A stretch of DNA of 7,486 nucleotides from Prolixibacteraceae bacterium (GTDB lineage Bacteria > Bacteroidota > Bacteroidia > Bacteroidales > Prolixibacteraceae): the NCBI GenBank assembly GCA_003450125.1, contig DMFR01000061.1, forward strand, positions 1 through 7,486, given 5' to 3'. The notes beneath the pieces were generated by a model that had not been told where the DNA came from, made no database searches, and saw only the letters and a program-made list of their open reading frames with translations. Shown in pieces: positions 5,316 to 7,486 of this stretch. The translations under genes and the position numbers were made by a program. How positions within the stretch are numbered: position 1 is the first letter of the stretch; each line of letters starts with the position of its first letter.

Positions 5316-7427
5316 TCAAAAACCATATTTCAGGCTTAACTGTAATTTGTAGTTGCGGGGCAGGCCGGGGTAGTAATACCGGGGTGATTGGTTGCCTACT
5401 GCGATTGCATTGATCTGAACCATAGAGGCATAGTGGACATTAAAGAGATTCTGAATACCTGACGTAAAGGCCATTGTGAAATGCTTAAAAGTTTTTTCAT
5501 AGCCGGCCATCACGTTGGCCAGGGCATAGGCCTTGGAATAAATGGAATTGTCATCGCGCAGGGGCATCCTTCCTACGGTCAGGTAGTGAAGATGGAGAAA
5601 GCAACCTCTGGCGTGGGTGGTTTCGAGCATCCAGTTGGTCAACAGGTCAGGAGTGCCCGGTAGTTGGTTGCCGGCATAGTCATTTCCCATATCGGTAAAC
5701 TGGGCAAAACGGTAATGGGTAAGGCTTCCATTGGCCCTGAACCAGGTGGTCAGGTTCGGATGGTTGATGAGTCTGTAATCCATCCTGATTTCAATACCCG
5801 GGTGGTTGGTCCCTCCGGCATTGATTCCAATGTATTCATCTTCGCTGATGCGTTGGGCAACCAGCAGGTTCTTCACCTTCATGTAGTACATTGAAAGCTC
5901 TACAAACAGGGAGGGACTGATGGAACCCTTGGCGCCCAGTTCAAAGTTCCATCCCGTTTCGGGCTTGATGGAAGGGTTTCGCTGTCCTCCGGGCAGGAGT
6001 GTTTCTTCGAGGGTGGGAGGGGAGAACCCATGACTGATTACTGAGAAGATGCGCATGTTGGGGTTGACGATCCACGAGGCAGCCAGCCGGGGCGAAAGGA
6101 TTGAAGGGAATTGGCGCTTTCCGCTCTGGTCGCCATCTGATAGAAACTGATCTTCGTAACGGTAACTGGTACGGTTCCAGTTCAGGCTGGACGAAATGAT
6201 CAGCCTCTGTTGAATGGTCATATCGGTCAGTAAGAAGACATTGTTGTACCAGCGGAATTCCTGGTTGTCGGATAAAAGGGTTCCCGCAACCCGGTCAGCA
6301 TTCTGAAGAGTTTGCCATTGGTAGTTTTCACGGAAGTACTCGTTGCCGATCATGATCCGGGTGATGGTATTTGGAGAAGTAATTTTCTTCTCTACAACAG
6401 ATCGCTCACCCAGGTAATGGCTTTTTTCCTGCAGTATATTGAATGGGCGCAGTTCATTGTTCTGGTTATACTGTCCAAAAAGGCTCACTTTGGCTATCCA
6501 GTTTCGTTCAAAACCTTGGGAGAGGGATAATCCCCCAAAAGCTTTCCGGTAGTCCTCATAGCCCCTCGTTGCGGCCCAATTGGGGGCTGCCTTTTCTGGA
6601 TCCGATTCAAATGTTTTCAGATCAATGGAACTGGGAATGAAGGCATCGGTTTGAATGAAGGCTCCCAATAGACTAAGGGTAGTTTGCTTCCGGGTGAAAG
6701 AGGAAGTCCAGGTGAGGTTGTGCCGGTTGGTTTCATTGTTCTCACGGTAACCGTCTGAATGGAAGTGGCTGTAGACCAGTGAATGGCTGCTGTTCTTTAA
6801 GGCCAGCTCCAGTTTGGAGGTATATTTGACGGTTTGAAAGGAGCCCACCGATACGCGCTCTGAAAACTGTGTACCGGTTGGCTGTGCAGGATTAAATAAA
6901 AGCACACCGCCCAATCCTGAACCATAGAAGGCGGAGGCAGGGCCTTTGATAATTTCAATGTCGGAGATTTGATCCAGGTCAAGGTCCTCAAGGGTGGTTT
7001 CACCCACCCCGTTGGTCAGTGGAATATCGCCATAGTAGGCCCTGATTTTATTGGTTCCAAAGGGAGAACGGGTACCGATACCTCGTATAGTAAGGCGGTT
7101 GGTATTGATCGATCCGCTTTGCATCCATACGCCTGGAGATTTGTTTACCGAAGGGGCCAGGGTAAAAGAGGGTTCATTGGTAAGCTGAGTATTGGTAATG
7201 AGGTCAATAGCGCCGGGGGTATCCAGCAGGCGCTTACCCGAGCCAAAGGCCTTGACCACCACTTCCTGTATGTTGATGGTGCTATCTGACTGGTGTTGAA
7301 AAGAGGAGGGGGGCAATTTTGTTGAAGCCTCCAAAGCCTTGCCTACATGCAAATCTTGGGCCCATAAAGGGACTGAACCCAAAAGCAGCATGACCGATAG
7401 CAGATAATGATAGAGGTTTTTTTTCAC
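5316..7427 (-). CDS. TonB-dependent outer-membrane receptor, siderophore-type
   Basis: This 703-residue protein is a complete TonB-dependent receptor, importing a scarce ligand across the outer membrane with TonB/ExbBD energy. Residues 1-24 are a signal peptide ending LWAQ. A TonB-box-like INIQEVVVKA lies at 51-60. The plug domain spans about 66-185, with LTIRGIGTR (112-120) and EIIKGPASAFYGSGLGG (158-174), both typical. The rest is a beta-barrel; it contains GFSPPTLEE near 462 and NPSIKPETGWNFELG, and ends in YGF, the usual aromatic terminus. There is no N-terminal carboxypeptidase-like domain and no SusD partner, so it fits iron-chelate receptors (FecA/FepA/CirA class) better than SusC glycan porters. 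The ligand itself is not shown. The start is GTG at 7425-7427: an in-frame TAA lies four codons upstream, and the next ATG would cut the signal peptide. Only 59 bases upstream are visible, with no clear promoter. Confidence 0.87.
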   Translation of the reverse strand: MKKNLYHYLLSVMLLLGSVPLWAQDLHVGKALEASTKLPPSSFQHQSDSTINIQEVVVKAFGSGKRLLDTPGAIDLITNTQLTNEPSFTLAPSVNKSPGVWMQSGSINTNRLTIRGIGTRSPFGTNKIRAYYGDIPLTNGVGETTLEDLDLDQISDIEIIKGPASAFYGSGLGGVLLFNPAQPTGTQFSERVSVGSFQTVKYTSKLELALKNSSHSLVYSHFHSDGYRENNETNRHNLTWTSSFTRKQTTLSLLGAFIQTDAFIPSSIDLKTFESDPEKAAPNWAATRGYEDYRKAFGGLSLSQGFERNWIAKVSLFGQYNQNNELRPFNILQEKSHYLGERSVVEKKITSPNTITRIMIGNEYFRENYQWQTLQNADRVAGTLLSDNQEFRWYNNVFLLTDMTIQQRLIISSSLNWNRTSYRYEDQFLSDGDQSGKRQFPSILSPRLAASWIVNPNMRIFSVISHGFSPPTLEETLLPGGQRNPSIKPETGWNFELGAKGSISPSLFVELSMYYMKVKNLLVAQRISEDEYIGINAGGTNHPGIEIRMDYRLINHPNLTTWFRANGSLTHYRFAQFTDMGNDYAGNQLPGTPDLLTNWMLETTHARGCFLHLHYLTVGRMPLRDDNSIYSKAYALANVMAGYEKTFKHFTMAFTSGIQNLFNVHYASMVQINAIAVGNQSPRYYYPGLPRNYKLQLSLKYGF

Positions 7428-7486
7428 GACTGGATTTTAATTTACAAGGTATTCTACGAATTAAAACGAATTACACGGTCTAAATC

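Noticed and set aside
5108..5326. Minus-strand open frame of 72 codons through the large palindrome
   Set aside because: Its protein is a low-complexity reading of the 11-bp repeats and it overlaps the end of the receptor gene. The open frame follows from the repeat composition.
5481..7289. Plus-strand open frames, and one minus-strand frame, within the receptor gene
   Set aside because: They lie over conserved plug and barrel coding sequence in other frames and show no domains.
7428..7486. Promoter for the TonB-dependent receptor
   Set aside because: The best -7-like sequence on the minus strand (TACCTTG) lacks one T of the consensus and no -33 partner is clear; the window ends too soon to judge.

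Overview
This window looks like chromosomal DNA of a Bacteroidota (Bacteroidetes) bacterium; I cannot name the genus. Three things point there. The first gene ends in a type IX secretion (T9SS) sorting domain. Several promoters fit the Bacteroidetes -7 consensus TAnnTTTG. Start codons lack Shine-Dalgarno sequences. The two outer genes, a secreted esterase and a TonB-dependent receptor, are visibly more GC-rich than the AT-rich cluster of membrane-protein genes between them. || Layout: (1) 1-111 holds a near-consensus promoter. (2) 112-2055 (+) is a secreted, multidomain SGNH/GDSL carbohydrate esterase of CE2 type with a T9SS sorting domain. (3) 2056-2179 is a convergent intergenic region with a terminator hairpin and a 22-bp tandem repeat. 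(4) Four minus-strand genes encode integral membrane proteins: a YedZ/MsrQ-like ferric-reductase-fold protein (2180-2830), an unrecognised five-helix protein (2999-3490), a Yip1-family protein (3755-4339) and a small two-helix protein (4441-4818). An 8-bp tandem repeat lies between the first two. A perfect palindrome lies just downstream of the -7 box that may serve the five-helix gene. (5) 4819-5315 is a roughly 500-bp gene-free region dominated by a 171-bp near-perfect palindrome built partly of 11-bp repeats. (6) 5316-7427 (-) is a complete TonB-dependent outer-membrane receptor with a GTG start. || How the parts fit: the esterase is probably exported, then secreted or anchored by T9SS to remove acyl groups from polysaccharides. 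The receptor probably imports an iron chelate or similar ligand using TonB energy. The four membrane genes share a strand, but the gaps (101-264 bp) and separate -7 boxes suggest several transcription units rather than one tight operon. I see no clear new defence or biosynthetic system. The strongest unexplained signal is the large palindrome at 5085-5255, followed by the tandem repeats beside the heme-protein gene.
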